Notes under the pieces: model-generated
What the model was told of the DNA's origin: nothing
Databases searched by the model: none
The model's input: the letters and a program-made list of their open reading frames with translations, nothing else
Position numbers and translations under genes: made by a program
Assembly (NCBI RefSeq): GCF_023073355.1
Contig: NZ_JADPJI010000008.1
Coordinates: 842,744 to 906,743 of the forward strand
Reading direction: 5' to 3'
From: Bradyrhizobium sp. 199
GTDB lineage: Bacteria; Pseudomonadota; Alphaproteobacteria; Rhizobiales; Xanthobacteraceae
DNA length: 64,000 bases
Shown here: one piece after another, positions 1-8,712 of the stretch
How the letters are laid out: each line of letters begins with the position of its first letter
Position numbering within the stretch: the stretch's first letter is position 1

Positions 1-135
1 AGCAAGGCCGTGATCCTCTATTGCGCGTCCGGCGGCAGGTCGGCGCTGGCCGGCAAGCTGCTGAAGGATATGGGCTACGACAAGGTCTACAATGTCGGCG
101 GCTTCAAGGACTGGACCGGGCCGGTCGAGAAATAG
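1..135 (+). CDS. Rhodanese-like domain protein, 3' end only
   Basis: The window opens inside this gene; 44 codons and a TAG stop remain. The visible part has the rhodanese active-site loop YCASGGRSA with the catalytic Cys at codon 8, and the usual C-terminal segment ending GGFKDWTG. Rhodaneses carry sulfur as a persulfide on this Cys. The start, any export signal and any fused domain lie upstream of the window. The family call is firm; the substrate cannot be told. Confidence 0.85.
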   Translation, partial: SKAVILYCASGGRSALAGKLLKDMGYDKVYNVGGFKDWTGPVEK

Positions 136-181
136 GCATCTCCCGCCGATAGTTCCCTCAAGCAACAACTCGCCCGGTCAA

Positions 182-694
182 TCAGTTGCCGAACAAACTG
201 ACGGCGCCGCCCTGCCGGGACTCGTCGCCGCCGAAGGCCATCACCGGCGCTTCGGCGCGCTGCTCCACTTGCGGCAGCGAGTTGCGCCTTGCCGCAGCGA
301 GCCGCCGTGCCTTCCGTTCCGCGGCGCGCTTGCGGCGGTCGCGTTGGTCGGCCTCGGCCTTCCCTGTGTCGGCTTTCTCTACCTTGTCGGCCGACGCTTG
401 CCGCTTGTCAGGCGAGGCCTGTGTCTCCCTTTCCGTGCGGATCGGGGCTGGTGTAGCAGCCGCCGGACCGGATGCGGCCTGTTGTTGCGGCGGCGCCTTC
501 GGCTCGGCCGCCTCGGCTGAAGACGGCAAGACCACGCGAAGAGGCGACGGCGCTTCCGCGGACGCTCTCGACTCGGTGCGGCCCACATCCTTCAGAGCGG
601 AATTCGCCATCATCAGCCCGCTGCCGAAACCCACGCCCAGGATCAGGAAGGTGGTTCCGACGCCGGCGAAAAAAATGCTTCCGTTCGATGGCAT
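182..694 (-). CDS. Small membrane-anchored Ala/Lys/Arg-rich protein of unknown function
   Basis: 170 residues. A single hydrophobic segment lies near residues 8-30 (SIFFAGVGTTFLILGVGFG), followed by a long Ala/Pro-rich and then highly charged Ala/Arg/Lys/Glu-rich region (about 90-145) that looks disordered or coiled. The ATG is preceded by GGAGACGCGGTC, a fair ribosome site. A GGAAC-N16-CGTT element lies just upstream, so it is probably part of the general stress response. I do not recognise a domain. The opposite strand is open over the same stretch, but only this strand has a membrane segment, ribosome site and promoter. Confidence 0.65.
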   Translation of the reverse strand: MPSNGSIFFAGVGTTFLILGVGFGSGLMMANSALKDVGRTESRASAEAPSPLRVVLPSSAEAAEPKAPPQQQAASGPAAATPAPIRTERETQASPDKRQASADKVEKADTGKAEADQRDRRKRAAERKARRLAAARRNSLPQVEQRAEAPVMAFGGDESRQGGAVSLFGN

Positions 695-722
695 GACCGC
701 GTCTCCAGGATTTCACCGAACG

Positions 723-747
723 AACGCGCAAATCCCGTACCTGTTCC
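723..747 (-). promoter_or_regulatory. Candidate sigma-EcfG (general stress) promoter
   Basis: Read on the minus strand the sequence is GGAAC, 16 bases, CGTT, the alphaproteobacterial EcfG consensus. The -10 element lies about 28 nt upstream of the ATG at 694, leaving a short leader. The match is exact in sequence and spacing; activity is inferred. Confidence 0.6.
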
Positions 748-888
748 GGGGTCGGGAAAAACATGCAATGCGGTTCCAAAATAAAAAGGCGGTGCCTTGA
801 CCATCGATCTTCGGATCAGTGCTGGGCGGCTTCTGCTATTGGCACTTCCCTGGACAACGCGCGTTGCGGTCCTTTCGAGGAGGTGCAG

Positions 889-1095
889 ATGACCAAGACC
901 AAAGCTTCCAACGCGCAAGACGCAAAGTCCGTCGCGCAGCCAACGCTCAATCCCGGTGATGACGCCCCGCGTGGGACGACCGGCACCGGTGAGGATGTCT
1001 GTCCCGATTGTAACGGCAAAGGGCGGATCGACGGAGCGCCCTGCGCCACCTGCGGCGGGAGCGGCACCGTCGTCAAGGCGATTGGCGGGGCTTAA
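889..1095 (+). CDS. Small CxxCxGxG zinc-finger-like protein
   Basis: 68 residues. The ATG at 889 is set by a strong ribosome site (GAGGAGGTGCAG); the frame stays open upstream but without a better start. The C-terminal half holds two DnaJ-type motifs, CPDCNGKG and CATCGGSG, which in DnaJ bind one zinc ion through four Cys. The N-terminal 35 residues are polar and probably unstructured. It has no J-domain, so it is a stand-alone mini zinc finger. Function unknown; redox or chaperone adaptor roles are only guesses. Confidence 0.75.
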   Translation: MTKTKASNAQDAKSVAQPTLNPGDDAPRGTTGTGEDVCPDCNGKGRIDGAPCATCGGSGTVVKAIGGA

Positions 1096-1195
1096 GCCGG
1101 CATGCCGGCTTGGGCCTGCCGATCAAGCTTCATCTTCATTGCAACAATCAGCCTTCGCGCGTGTTTTTCCCGATGGAGACACAGCGAGGCGCGCC

Positions 1196-1411
1196 ATGGA
1201 CAAGGATCGCGGCAAGGACATCGGCAAGGATATCGGCAAGGATGCCGGACTGACACCTGACGACTTCCCGATCGAAGCCGACAAGGACAAGCTCAAGACT
1301 CACAAGGGCGAGCCAGTGGCCTCGGCCGAGTCGGAGCAGATTGCGGAGCAAATGGCCGAACGGCTCAACGAGCATGCTCATCAGGAGGAGCAGGATCGCT
1401 GGTCGGCGTGA
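1196..1411 (+). CDS. Small charged protein of unknown function
   Basis: 71 residues, very hydrophilic. The N-terminus has a short internal repeat (GKDIGKDIGKD), followed by an acidic/basic middle and a Glu/Gln-rich C-terminal helix. The ATG at 1196 is the first in this frame after the preceding gene and has a weak GCGAGG ribosome site. No transmembrane segment or signal peptide. It sits in a run of small genes facing the same way. I do not recognise a family. Confidence 0.55.
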   Translation: MDKDRGKDIGKDIGKDAGLTPDDFPIEADKDKLKTHKGEPVASAESEQIAEQMAERLNEHAHQEEQDRWSA

Positions 1412-1587
1412 GGTGCGATGCGATAGGGGTGAATCCTCGCCGCGCTTCAGGTTATCGTTCAAGCAGGATCTGTCGGAGAAGCACTGCGCACTTTTCCGGA
1501 ACGTCCTGCCGGCGTAATGCCTGGCAAGAGGAACGGAGCAGTGTTGCCGGGAATTAGGCTGCACCGGGGTTTTACAATTCCGGCAAT

Positions 1588-1634
1588 GGCGGCCTCGGCT
1601 CGAAGTCCGCCCCCTGACCAGCGCCGAGGCCGCC
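1588..1634 (+). repeat. 12-bp inverted repeat in the leader of the next gene
   Basis: GGCGGCCTCGGC at 1588-1599 is matched perfectly by GCCGAGGCCGCC at 1623-1634, with a 23-nt spacer. It ends 23 nt before the ATG at 1658. In RNA it would form a GC-rich stem just before the ribosome site. It could be a leader hairpin or a protein site. Confidence 0.55.
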
Positions 1635-1657
1635 TGACCCCAGACATAGGAGCGGAC

Positions 1658-1951
1658 ATGAAAACCATTGTTCTCGCAGCCCTCATTGCGGCTCTCGCGC
1701 AAGCTTCCGCGTTCGCCCAAGGCGGCGCGGGCGCCTCCAGAACCGGATCGAGCATCAATTCGACGGGCACCGGTGGGACGACGGGAGCGGGTGCGTCCAG
1801 CCTCAACACGTCGTCGGATAACAATGGCGGCGGCGCAAGCGCACCGGCAAGATCCACGACCGCGCAGCCGGGCAATAACGACCCGCGGCAGACGCAAGGA
1901 GGCCAGCAGGCCATGCCGGGCTCCGGCTCCACGGGAGCGAACCGCAAGTAG
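1658..1951 (+). CDS. Exported Gly/Ser/Thr-rich low-complexity protein
   Basis: 97 residues. Residues 1-20 form a clear Sec signal peptide (MKTIVLAALIAALAQASAFA, cleavage after AFA). The mature part is almost all Gly, Ser, Thr, Ala, Asn and Gln, with no Cys and no recognisable fold. The start is supported by AGGAGCGGAC before the ATG. Likely periplasmic or extracellular and disordered. Codon use matches neighbours. Function unknown. Confidence 0.6.
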   Translation: MKTIVLAALIAALAQASAFAQGGAGASRTGSSINSTGTGGTTGAGASSLNTSSDNNGGGASAPARSTTAQPGNNDPRQTQGGQQAMPGSGSTGANRK

Positions 1952-2140
1952 GATCAAGCGGAACACGGCATCGGGGCGGGCTGCCCGTTTCGCTCGCCCA
2001 GCAGCCGCGCGAAGAAGCCCATCAAGGTTGTCCCAGCTCTCCGAAGGCTAGGGCACCGAAGGACCGTAAAGGCGCTTGCTGTCTGCGACGCCGTTCACGC
2101 AAGCGAGGCGGATCCACGGTGTCGCTTCCCCCGATCCCGC

Positions 2141-2977
2141 TCAATCCTCCACCCGGAACAGGCGCCATCGCGCCGGCACGCCCTTGAGCTGATGCACGCC
2201 GTGATCCCTGAACTGGATCTCTGATTGCGCCATCAGATCCTTGACGGCGCTCGAGACCAGGACCTCGCCGGCACGCGCTTTGGCGGCGACGCGCGTGCCG
2301 ATGTGGAAGGCGAGGCCGACCATCTCGCCCCCGCTCACCTTGTATTCGCCCGCATGCAGCCCGACCCTGATGTCGAGCCCCAGCGTGCGCACCGCCTGGC
2401 GGATCGCGGTCGCGCAGCCGATCCCGGCCGCCGGCGCCTTGAAGGTCGCCAATATGCCGTCGCCCGTCGTCACGACTTCCTTGCCGCGCGAACTCTTCAG
2501 CTCCTTGCGCACAGCGGCGTAATAGTGGCCCATGATTTTGGTCCAACGCGCATCGCCTAGCTTTGCGGCCTTTGCGGTGGAGCCGACGATGTCCACGATC
2601 AGGATCGTGGCCAGCGCTTGCCTGAGTTCGGCGCCGCGCTCGGCCGATCGGCGCTGGAGCGCGATCGGTCCGGCCAGCGGTTCATAGCGATGATTGCGCC
2701 GCCGGGCGATCGCGGCCTTGGCATAGTCCTGAGCGCGCTGCACCGTGCCGCAGCGAACCGTCTTCTCCTGCGGCAGACGTGTCCAATAGACCCTTCGCCC
2801 GTCGCCAGCGCCGTGGACTTCCACGGCGCCCCACTTCAGGAAGACCGCCGAGCCAACCCGCCTGACACACCATGCCTTCGACGTGTACCCCGATACGTTC
2901 GACTGATGGACTCCGATGCGAAGGAATTTGGGCATGTACGTGCGCCGATCGAAGGAACGTCTGGACTGGCTGGGCAT
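2141..2977 (-). CDS. Class III nucleotidyl cyclase-domain protein with degenerate substrate site
   Basis: Up to 278 residues. The cyclase homology domain covers about 120-275. Both metal-binding Asp are present (D129 in VDIVGST, D173 in TTGDG), but the position normally holding substrate Lys is V169, and the usual adenine-contacting D/N...VNxxSR segment is replaced by LAFHIGTRVAAKA. It may therefore use another substrate or act as a regulator. The N-terminal 100 residues contain a Trp/Arg-rich segment (about 31-75) resembling a small WGR-like fold; that is a guess. A second start at Met15 (2935) is equally possible; neither has a clear ribosome site. Confidence 0.75.
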   Translation of the reverse strand: MPSQSRRSFDRRTYMPKFLRIGVHQSNVSGYTSKAWCVRRVGSAVFLKWGAVEVHGAGDGRRVYWTRLPQEKTVRCGTVQRAQDYAKAAIARRRNHRYEPLAGPIALQRRSAERGAELRQALATILIVDIVGSTAKAAKLGDARWTKIMGHYYAAVRKELKSSRGKEVVTTGDGILATFKAPAAGIGCATAIRQAVRTLGLDIRVGLHAGEYKVSGGEMVGLAFHIGTRVAAKARAGEVLVSSAVKDLMAQSEIQFRDHGVHQLKGVPARWRLFRVED

Positions 2978-3070
2978 AAAGCGTAGTCACCAACTGCCGC
3001 GTTGACAACAAGACAAGTTGGGAGGCTTGCCTCTCGCCCCGCGGCTGCCACCGCGCGGCCTTCATGCGCG

Positions 3071-4261
3071 TCACCCCTGATAGGCAAACAGCTCGATCGG
3101 ATCGCTGAAGCCGCGCACCTCGTGCTTGCCGACGTGCTCCAGCTCAAACCTCGGCTCCACCAGCTCAGCAAAGTCGCGGGACAGCAGCACTGTTCGTCCC
3201 AGCTGCTTGGTGAGGGCTTCGAGACGGGAGGCCATGTTGACGGCAGGACCGATCACGGTGAAGTCGAGCCGGCTGGTTGATCCGATGTTGCCGTACATGA
3301 CGTCGCCGACATGGACGCCGATGCCGTAGTTCAGCGGCGCCCGGCCGGTGCCGTCGTTGCGCTCGTTCAACGCGATCATGGCCTGCCGGGCTTCGGTCAC
3401 CGCATGCAGCAGGTTCGCGCCGGCGTTGGGCTCGCTCAGCGGGAAGATGGCAAGCAGGCCGTCACCGATGAATTTCAGGATCTCGCCGCCATGCCGCGCG
3501 ATCGGCTCGGACATCGCGTCGAAATAGTCGTTGAGCAGATCGATGACGTCGTCGCGCGGCCAGTTGTCGGAGATCTTGGTGAAGTCTCTGAGATCGCAGA
3601 TCATGATCGCGGCGCGCACCGTCGTGCCGGTGCCGCGCCGGGTCGCGCCCGCCAGGATGAGCTCGCTGGCGTGGGAGCCGACATAGGTCTCGAGCAGCGT
3701 CCGTGCCAGGCGGTTCTTGATGCGGATCTCGCTGACCAGCGCCAGCACAGGCAGTATGTTCTTGAGGGCAGCGACATGGGCTTCGTCGAAACCGCCGGGC
3801 CGGTCGGTCGCGAAGGTGACGAGATGGCGCTTGCCGAGCGTGTGATAGAGCGGCCAGGCTACATAGTCGGTCAGGCCTTTCGCCCGCATCTCGTCGTAGA
3901 GCGCGTGCTTGCGGCCGAGCGAGGGGTCCCGTTCGAGATTTTCGCGCACCTCGGTTGCACCGTCGAATAGTTCATTGGCAGGACTGCCGATGTATTCGGA
4001 CCGCTCGCGGACATCGTAGTCGACCCGCGCGAGCTCCGCCTCGCGGACGCCGTCGGACCACAAGAAGCGGCCCCCAAGCCATTGCGGGTGCTGGATGAGC
4101 ACGTGAAGCGTCGACCGCGCCAGCGGAATGCCGGCCTGCTGAAGCCGGATGCACATCTCGGCAAAAATGTTGTCGAGGAAGCGTTCGTCGCGCGTGCCGT
4201 TGGTCAGCCAGGCGACGACGCCGTCGGACAGCGTGGCGGATCTTTGGTCTGGCGCGGTCAT
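3071..4261 (-). CDS. Class III adenylate/guanylate cyclase, cytosolic
   Basis: 396 residues from the ATG at 4261, chosen because GAAGGGCAGGAT lies directly upstream; a start at 4288 is also open. The N-terminal ~190 residues look like a GAF-type sensor. The catalytic domain (about 212-390) keeps every key residue: metal Asp D223 and D267, substrate Lys K263 (LKFIGDG), adenine Asp D333 (LDFTVIG), and transition-state N342 and R346 (VNMASR). Adenylate cyclase is therefore the best call. No membrane segment. It lies between two other cyclase genes on the same strand. Confidence 0.85.
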   Translation of the reverse strand: MTAPDQRSATLSDGVVAWLTNGTRDERFLDNIFAEMCIRLQQAGIPLARSTLHVLIQHPQWLGGRFLWSDGVREAELARVDYDVRERSEYIGSPANELFDGATEVRENLERDPSLGRKHALYDEMRAKGLTDYVAWPLYHTLGKRHLVTFATDRPGGFDEAHVAALKNILPVLALVSEIRIKNRLARTLLETYVGSHASELILAGATRRGTGTTVRAAIMICDLRDFTKISDNWPRDDVIDLLNDYFDAMSEPIARHGGEILKFIGDGLLAIFPLSEPNAGANLLHAVTEARQAMIALNERNDGTGRAPLNYGIGVHVGDVMYGNIGSTSRLDFTVIGPAVNMASRLEALTKQLGRTVLLSRDFAELVEPRFELEHVGKHEVRGFSDPIELFAYQG

Positions 4262-4373
4262 ATCCTGCCCTTCAGCGGCGGTCTGCATCAGGGCAGATAT
4301 CGTGCTCCGGCGCTACGGCGTCAACCTAGCCAGTTGCATGGATTGTGCGCACCCGCGACAGGCGCGGCGCCGC

Positions 4374-4958
4374 CTAGCCGAGGAGCCGGATCGACGCCAG
4401 CACGGCCAGACCAGAGACGAGCGTGAGCCCTGAGGCCGTGGTGAGCTCGACCTTCAGCGTGTCTTCGTGCGAAAGTGAAAAATCCTCAAGCCCGAGGCGG
4501 ACGCGGCAATCGCCGCGCGCGGCGTAAACCAGGTGCGTGCCGGCGGCAAGCTGCCGGTCACCGGGTTCGCGGAGTGCCGTAAGCGCGATCTCGGCAGCCC
4601 CGCGCCGCGCCATCAGGTTCACGACCTCGACGGGCCCTGCCTCGAGCGCGGTCACGATCTCCGTCTCGCCGGTGAAGCGCACCGTCGTAAAAGGTTCACG
4701 CTCGTCGAAATCCTGCGCGGGCGATTTCAGCACCAGACCGCGGCCATTGATGACCATCTGGAGACGATCGATGCCAGGCATATGGGAGAACGGACCGGGC
4801 GCCACGATCGGCGTCGAGGCAAAGCGCCAGAGCAGGCTGTTCCAATCCCTCGCCGGCGCGTCTTCGCGCCAGGTCCCAGCGATGTCGGTAAAGATTCCGC
4901 CGCCGTTCTTCCACGGCGAGCGGGTGTAGTCTTCAGGCTTGAGCAGTGTGGTTTTCAT
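4374..4958 (-). CDS. HutD/Ves family protein
   Basis: 194 residues from the ATG at 4958; an in-frame ATG 12 codons upstream (4994) is less likely because the family usually begins with the segment that follows here. The N-terminus carries the family signature PWKNGGG, and the body is a cupin-like double-stranded beta-helix. HutD often accompanies histidine utilisation genes, but no hut gene is nearby. The biochemical role is not established; a small-molecule sensor or enzyme has been suggested for the family. Confidence 0.8.
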   Translation of the reverse strand: MKTTLLKPEDYTRSPWKNGGGIFTDIAGTWREDAPARDWNSLLWRFASTPIVAPGPFSHMPGIDRLQMVINGRGLVLKSPAQDFDEREPFTTVRFTGETEIVTALEAGPVEVVNLMARRGAAEIALTALREPGDRQLAAGTHLVYAARGDCRVRLGLEDFSLSHEDTLKVELTTASGLTLVSGLAVLASIRLLG

Positions 4959-5042
4959 GTCCACATCATGGGCGAAATCGGCAGACTTCGCCAACCGATT
5001 TCCGCTTCAACGGCCGGCGGCCGCGACTCGGGGTCTATGTCA

Positions 5043-7133
5043 CTATTTCGACGTCAAAGCCGCCACGGACTGCCACGTCGCACCAGGCGAGGCCGCGGCG
5101 AGCTGCCGGCAGCGATCGGACATCAGCGCCGCCGGACGATCGTGACCGCGCTGCTTCAACACGGCTTCGAAATCGGCCAGCGCATCGGCGAACCGGCGCG
5201 CACGATAGCTGGCAAGGCCTCGCTCGTAATCAGCGATCCAGGACGCCCCGTCGGGTGTGTCATCATTGACGATACCGATCAGCTCGTGGACGGAGAGTCC
5301 CTCCTCCCGTCCGTAGACCGCGATGCTGTCGACCTCGCGGGTGACGACCGCGCCGCGCGCCAGGCGTTCGGTGGTCTCGCCGATCAGGATCTGTGTGCCA
5401 TAGGACTTGTTGGCGCCTTCGAGCCGGCTGGCGACGTTCACGGCATCGCCGATCACGGTATAGTTCAGCCGCAGCTCCGAACCGATATTGCCGACCAGCA
5501 TGCGGCCCGAATTGATGCCGATCCGGATCTGAAGTGGCTGACCGAGGTCGTCGGCGAGGCCCGATTCGTCGATCGCGCTGCGGCAGGCAAGCGCGGCGCG
5601 GCAGCATCGCGCGGCGTGATCGCCTTGCGGCTGCGGCGCACCCCAGAACGCCATCACGGCGTCGCCGATGAACTTGTCGATGGTCCCGCCATTGGCGACA
5701 ATGATCTCCGAGGTGACATCGAGATAGCGCGACAGCAGCGGCACCACGCGATCGCCCAGCCGCTCGGACAGTCCGGTGAAGCCGGCGATGTCGATGAACA
5801 TCACGCTGAGCTCCTGGACGTGACCGCCGGGCTTCGCCTCGACGCCCTGGCGCAGCAAGTCGCGAACGAGATCGGCCGGGATGAATTTTCGGAATGCGGA
5901 GAGCCCGGCCGCCATCTCGGCAATCGCGCCCGACAGGCTCGCAATCTCCTTCAGCCGTGATGGATGGCGACGGACCTGCTCCAGCGCAAAGGCCTCGACA
6001 TGACGAAGCTCGCCGACGACGCGCGACAGCGGCGCGGCGATGACGGAACGCGCCAGCATCGCCGTGGCCAGCGCCGCGAGCACCGCGCCGACCGCAAGAC
6101 CGAGGATCAGGCGGTGCAGCGTCGTCTCGACCGGTCCGAGAAATTCAGCCTCGGGGATCACGGTAGCGAGCGACCAGCCGGGAAACGGCAGCGGCGTCAG
6201 CGCGACCTCGTAGGCTGCGCCGCCGGACGTTAGCCGGCTCCGCCACGCTTCCTTGCGGCCGGCCTCCCCCGCCTTCTCGAGCGCTGTGCGCGCGACCGGC
6301 AGCAGCGTCATGTCGCCGCGCCCCGGATGGAGCTCGTCGGCCTCCTTGTCCGGCGCCGCGACGAGCTCGCCGCTGCCATCGACGATGAAGGCCGTCCCCG
6401 TGCGCCCGACCTCGAGCTGCGACAGGAAGCGCGCAAGCCTCGTGTATTCGATGATGACGGCCAGAACGCCTTGTCGCTCCTGATAGACGTCGATCGGTCC
6501 CGCGAACGCGATCGACGGCCGCTCGCCGGTCGCGTGGTCCATGACCCTGAACCATTGCGGATCGTCCGCGCTCAGCCCGGCCTTGAACCAGGCCTGATCG
6601 GCGACACGGAATGAGGTCGGCTCGAAGCGGCGATTGGCGAATTCGATGTCGCCGGGCACGACGTCATATTCATCGACGCGGCGCTGGCCTGGATGGTCGG
6701 TCAGCGAGATCTCCATCATTTCCAGTCGGCGATCACCGAGCTTGTGCGCGGCGAAGAAGGAGCCGTCGGGCCAGCCGAAAGCGACCCAGGAAATCGTCGC
6801 CTGCGACTGCAATTGCGACAGAAACACGAACTCCCGCTTGTCGGCCTCGCGGGTGTCGAGCACATTCTGCAGGAACAGCGTGCGGATCGCGGTGTGCGCG
6901 GCGCGCGCCTCGTCGACGATGGCCGAGACCTCCTTGCGCACCGCGGCCACGATCTGCTCGTTGATCGTCGAGGCGAGTTGCCGGCTGGTCGCCTCCGCCG
7001 TGCGCCACCACAACAGGCTCGAGAGCGCGGCCGTCAGCAGGATCGCAGCCAGCACCAGCGCGGATACCACGAGGCGGATGCTGACCGTCAATCTTGCGAT
7101 CGCCTTAAGCCGTCGTTCGGGATCGCCCATCAT
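5043..7133 (-). CDS. Membrane-bound class III adenylate cyclase with periplasmic Cache sensor
   Basis: 696 residues. Transmembrane helices at about 21-43 and 341-361 bracket a ~295-residue periplasmic region of double-Cache type. A HAMP-like linker (about 362-415) leads to the cyclase domain (about 438-620). D448, K487 and D491 (KFIGDA) and N566/R570 (VNVASR) are present; the adenine-contact Asp is Asn (N557, LNYTVIG), a variant that leaves base specificity open. The C-terminal ~70 residues look like a TPR-type helical tail. It probably converts an extracytoplasmic ligand signal into cyclic nucleotide. Confidence 0.85.
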   Translation of the reverse strand: MMGDPERRLKAIARLTVSIRLVVSALVLAAILLTAALSSLLWWRTAEATSRQLASTINEQIVAAVRKEVSAIVDEARAAHTAIRTLFLQNVLDTREADKREFVFLSQLQSQATISWVAFGWPDGSFFAAHKLGDRRLEMMEISLTDHPGQRRVDEYDVVPGDIEFANRRFEPTSFRVADQAWFKAGLSADDPQWFRVMDHATGERPSIAFAGPIDVYQERQGVLAVIIEYTRLARFLSQLEVGRTGTAFIVDGSGELVAAPDKEADELHPGRGDMTLLPVARTALEKAGEAGRKEAWRSRLTSGGAAYEVALTPLPFPGWSLATVIPEAEFLGPVETTLHRLILGLAVGAVLAALATAMLARSVIAAPLSRVVGELRHVEAFALEQVRRHPSRLKEIASLSGAIAEMAAGLSAFRKFIPADLVRDLLRQGVEAKPGGHVQELSVMFIDIAGFTGLSERLGDRVVPLLSRYLDVTSEIIVANGGTIDKFIGDAVMAFWGAPQPQGDHAARCCRAALACRSAIDESGLADDLGQPLQIRIGINSGRMLVGNIGSELRLNYTVIGDAVNVASRLEGANKSYGTQILIGETTERLARGAVVTREVDSIAVYGREEGLSVHELIGIVNDDTPDGASWIADYERGLASYRARRFADALADFEAVLKQRGHDRPAALMSDRCRQLAAASPGATWQSVAALTSK

Positions 7134-7363
7134 TTGCTGTCTTCGCCTGCCGGTCCACGCCAGCCACTAACATTGCTCTACGCTGCCGGCGCTCGCTCGT
7201 TACGTCTGGCAGGAACGGGCGAGCGCCGCCAATGCCCGGGGGCTACCGTTTCGATAGGCGCTAGGCATTGGCTTTGAGCGGACGCTTGCCCGCTAATGCC
7301 GGTCCAAGCGCACCGGCGGTGCGCCCGATCAATCGGTCTCACGGGTTCGTGAACAGCCTGGCG

Positions 7364-7389
7364 GTAACGCGGTCTGTGCGCGCCGCGAA
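7364..7389 (+). promoter_or_regulatory. Candidate ECF (SigF-type) promoter for the bufferin operon
   Basis: GTAACG at 7364-7369, exactly 16 bases, then CGAA at 7386-7389, 56 nt before the bufA start. From memory this fits the GTAAC-N16-CGAA motif of Caulobacter SigF, an ECF sigma factor tied to heavy-metal stress and to operons of this kind. The sequence match is direct; activity is inferred. Confidence 0.5.
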
Positions 7390-7445
7390 GGAGACCATGC
7401 ACGCATCCCCGCCAGGGCGATGCCATTTCGAACAGGAGAACTCCG

Positions 7446-7751
7446 ATGTCCGCCAAGCATGCCGTTACCTCGCTCGTCCTCGCCGGCGCCCTCTCGACCG
7501 CGCTCGCGACCCTCGCTGCCGCTGGCCCGCTGACCAAGGCCGAGGGCGAAGCTGCCGTCGCCGCCAAGAAGGAGAAGTGCTTCGGCGTCGCGCTGAAGGG
7601 CCAGAACGACTGCGCGGCGGGACCGGGCACGACCTGTCAGGGCACCTCGACCATCGATTTCCAGGGCAACGCCTGGAAGTTCGTGCAGGGCGGCACTTGC
7701 ACCAGCATCGAGCTGCCGGGCGGCAAGAAGGGTTCGCTGAAACCGGTTTAA
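7446..7751 (+). CDS. bufA1: BufA1-type bufferin precursor (DUF2282)
   Basis: 101 residues with strong ribosome site AGGAGAACTCCG. Residues 1-26 form a Sec signal peptide ending TLAAA. The mature peptide holds four Cys in family context (EKCFG, QNDCA, TTCQG, GGTCT) and ends in a Lys/Gly-rich tail. Bufferins are long RiPPs whose Cys are converted to 5-thiooxazoles by an MNIO enzyme and which then bind copper or other metals in the periplasm. The MNIO, its partner and DoxX follow directly, so assignment rests on both sequence and context. Which Cys are modified cannot be read from DNA. Confidence 0.85.
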   Translation: MSAKHAVTSLVLAGALSTALATLAAAGPLTKAEGEAAVAAKKEKCFGVALKGQNDCAAGPGTTCQGTSTIDFQGNAWKFVQGGTCTSIELPGGKKGSLKPV

Positions 7752-7791
7752 CGGCCGGCGCGACGTCACCAGGACGCACGAACGGAGCAGC

Positions 7792-8712
7792 ATGATGAGC
7801 ACGGTGATCGAGCCGACCCGACCAGCAGCCATGCCGCTCCGCTTCTCAACGCCCATCGGTGGCGTTGCCGGGACCAGCTTCAAGCCCGAGCATCTGCCTG
7901 ATATCCTCGAGGCAGGACCTCGGCGTGGCTTCTTCGAAGTCCACGCCGAGAATTACATGGGCGACGGAGGTCCGCCGCATCGCGCGCTGGAGGCGATCCG
8001 CCGCGATCATCCCCTGTCCCTGCATGGCGTCTGCATGTCGATCGGCGGACCCCGGCCGCTCGACAAGGCGCATCTGGCACGTTTCCGCGGCCTGGTCGCG
8101 CGCTATCAGCCCGCCCTGGTCTCCGAGCATCTCGCCTGGTCCACCCATGAGACCAGCTTCTACAACGATCTTTTACCCCTGCCCTACACGGAAGCGACGC
8201 TGGCTTGCGTCTGCGATCACATCGACCAGATGCAGGAGGCGATCCGCCGTCCGCTGCTGCTGGAGAATCCGTCGACCTATGTCGCCTTCCGCGACTCCTC
8301 GATGCGCGAGACCGAGTTCATCCGCGCTGTTGCAGAGCGCACCGGCTGCGGGCTGTTGCTCGACGTCAACAATGTGTTCGTCTCTTCAACCAATCAGGGA
8401 TACTCGGCGCTCGACTACCTCGCGGACTTCCCGCTGTCGCGCGTCGGAGAAATTCATCTTGCGGGCCATGCCGAGCAGGCCGACGATGAAGGTGATCTGC
8501 TGTTGATCGACAGCCACGACGGCCCTGTCGCAGACGCCGTCTGGAAGCTCTACCAGATCGTGATCCGCCGCCGCGGCGCGGTGCCGACGCTGATCGAGTG
8601 GGACAGCAAAATTCCGGCCTGGCCGGTCTTGCAAGCGGAAGCCCTTGCCGCCCAGGCGATCCTCGACCGTCATCAGTCCGCCGCGCCGGAAGGAGAGCGT
8701 CATGCGGCCTGA
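7792..8712 (+). CDS. bufB: MNIO-family (DUF692) peptide-modifying iron enzyme
   Basis: 306 residues, TIM-barrel family. Conserved metal-site strings are seen in order: FFEVHAENYM, SLHGVCMSIGG, SEHLAWS, LLENPSTYV, LLLDVNNVFVSS, EIHLAGH, DSHDGPV and LIEWD; the His, Glu, Asp and Asn in them bind two or three iron ions. It should oxidise Cys of the precursor encoded 40 nt upstream. Ribosome site ACGGAGCAGC before the ATG; a second ATG follows at once. It overlaps the next gene by 11 nt, so translation is probably coupled. Confidence 0.9.
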   Translation: MMSTVIEPTRPAAMPLRFSTPIGGVAGTSFKPEHLPDILEAGPRRGFFEVHAENYMGDGGPPHRALEAIRRDHPLSLHGVCMSIGGPRPLDKAHLARFRGLVARYQPALVSEHLAWSTHETSFYNDLLPLPYTEATLACVCDHIDQMQEAIRRPLLLENPSTYVAFRDSSMRETEFIRAVAERTGCGLLLDVNNVFVSSTNQGYSALDYLADFPLSRVGEIHLAGHAEQADDEGDLLLIDSHDGPVADAVWKLYQIVIRRRGAVPTLIEWDSKIPAWPVLQAEALAAQAILDRHQSAAPEGERHAA

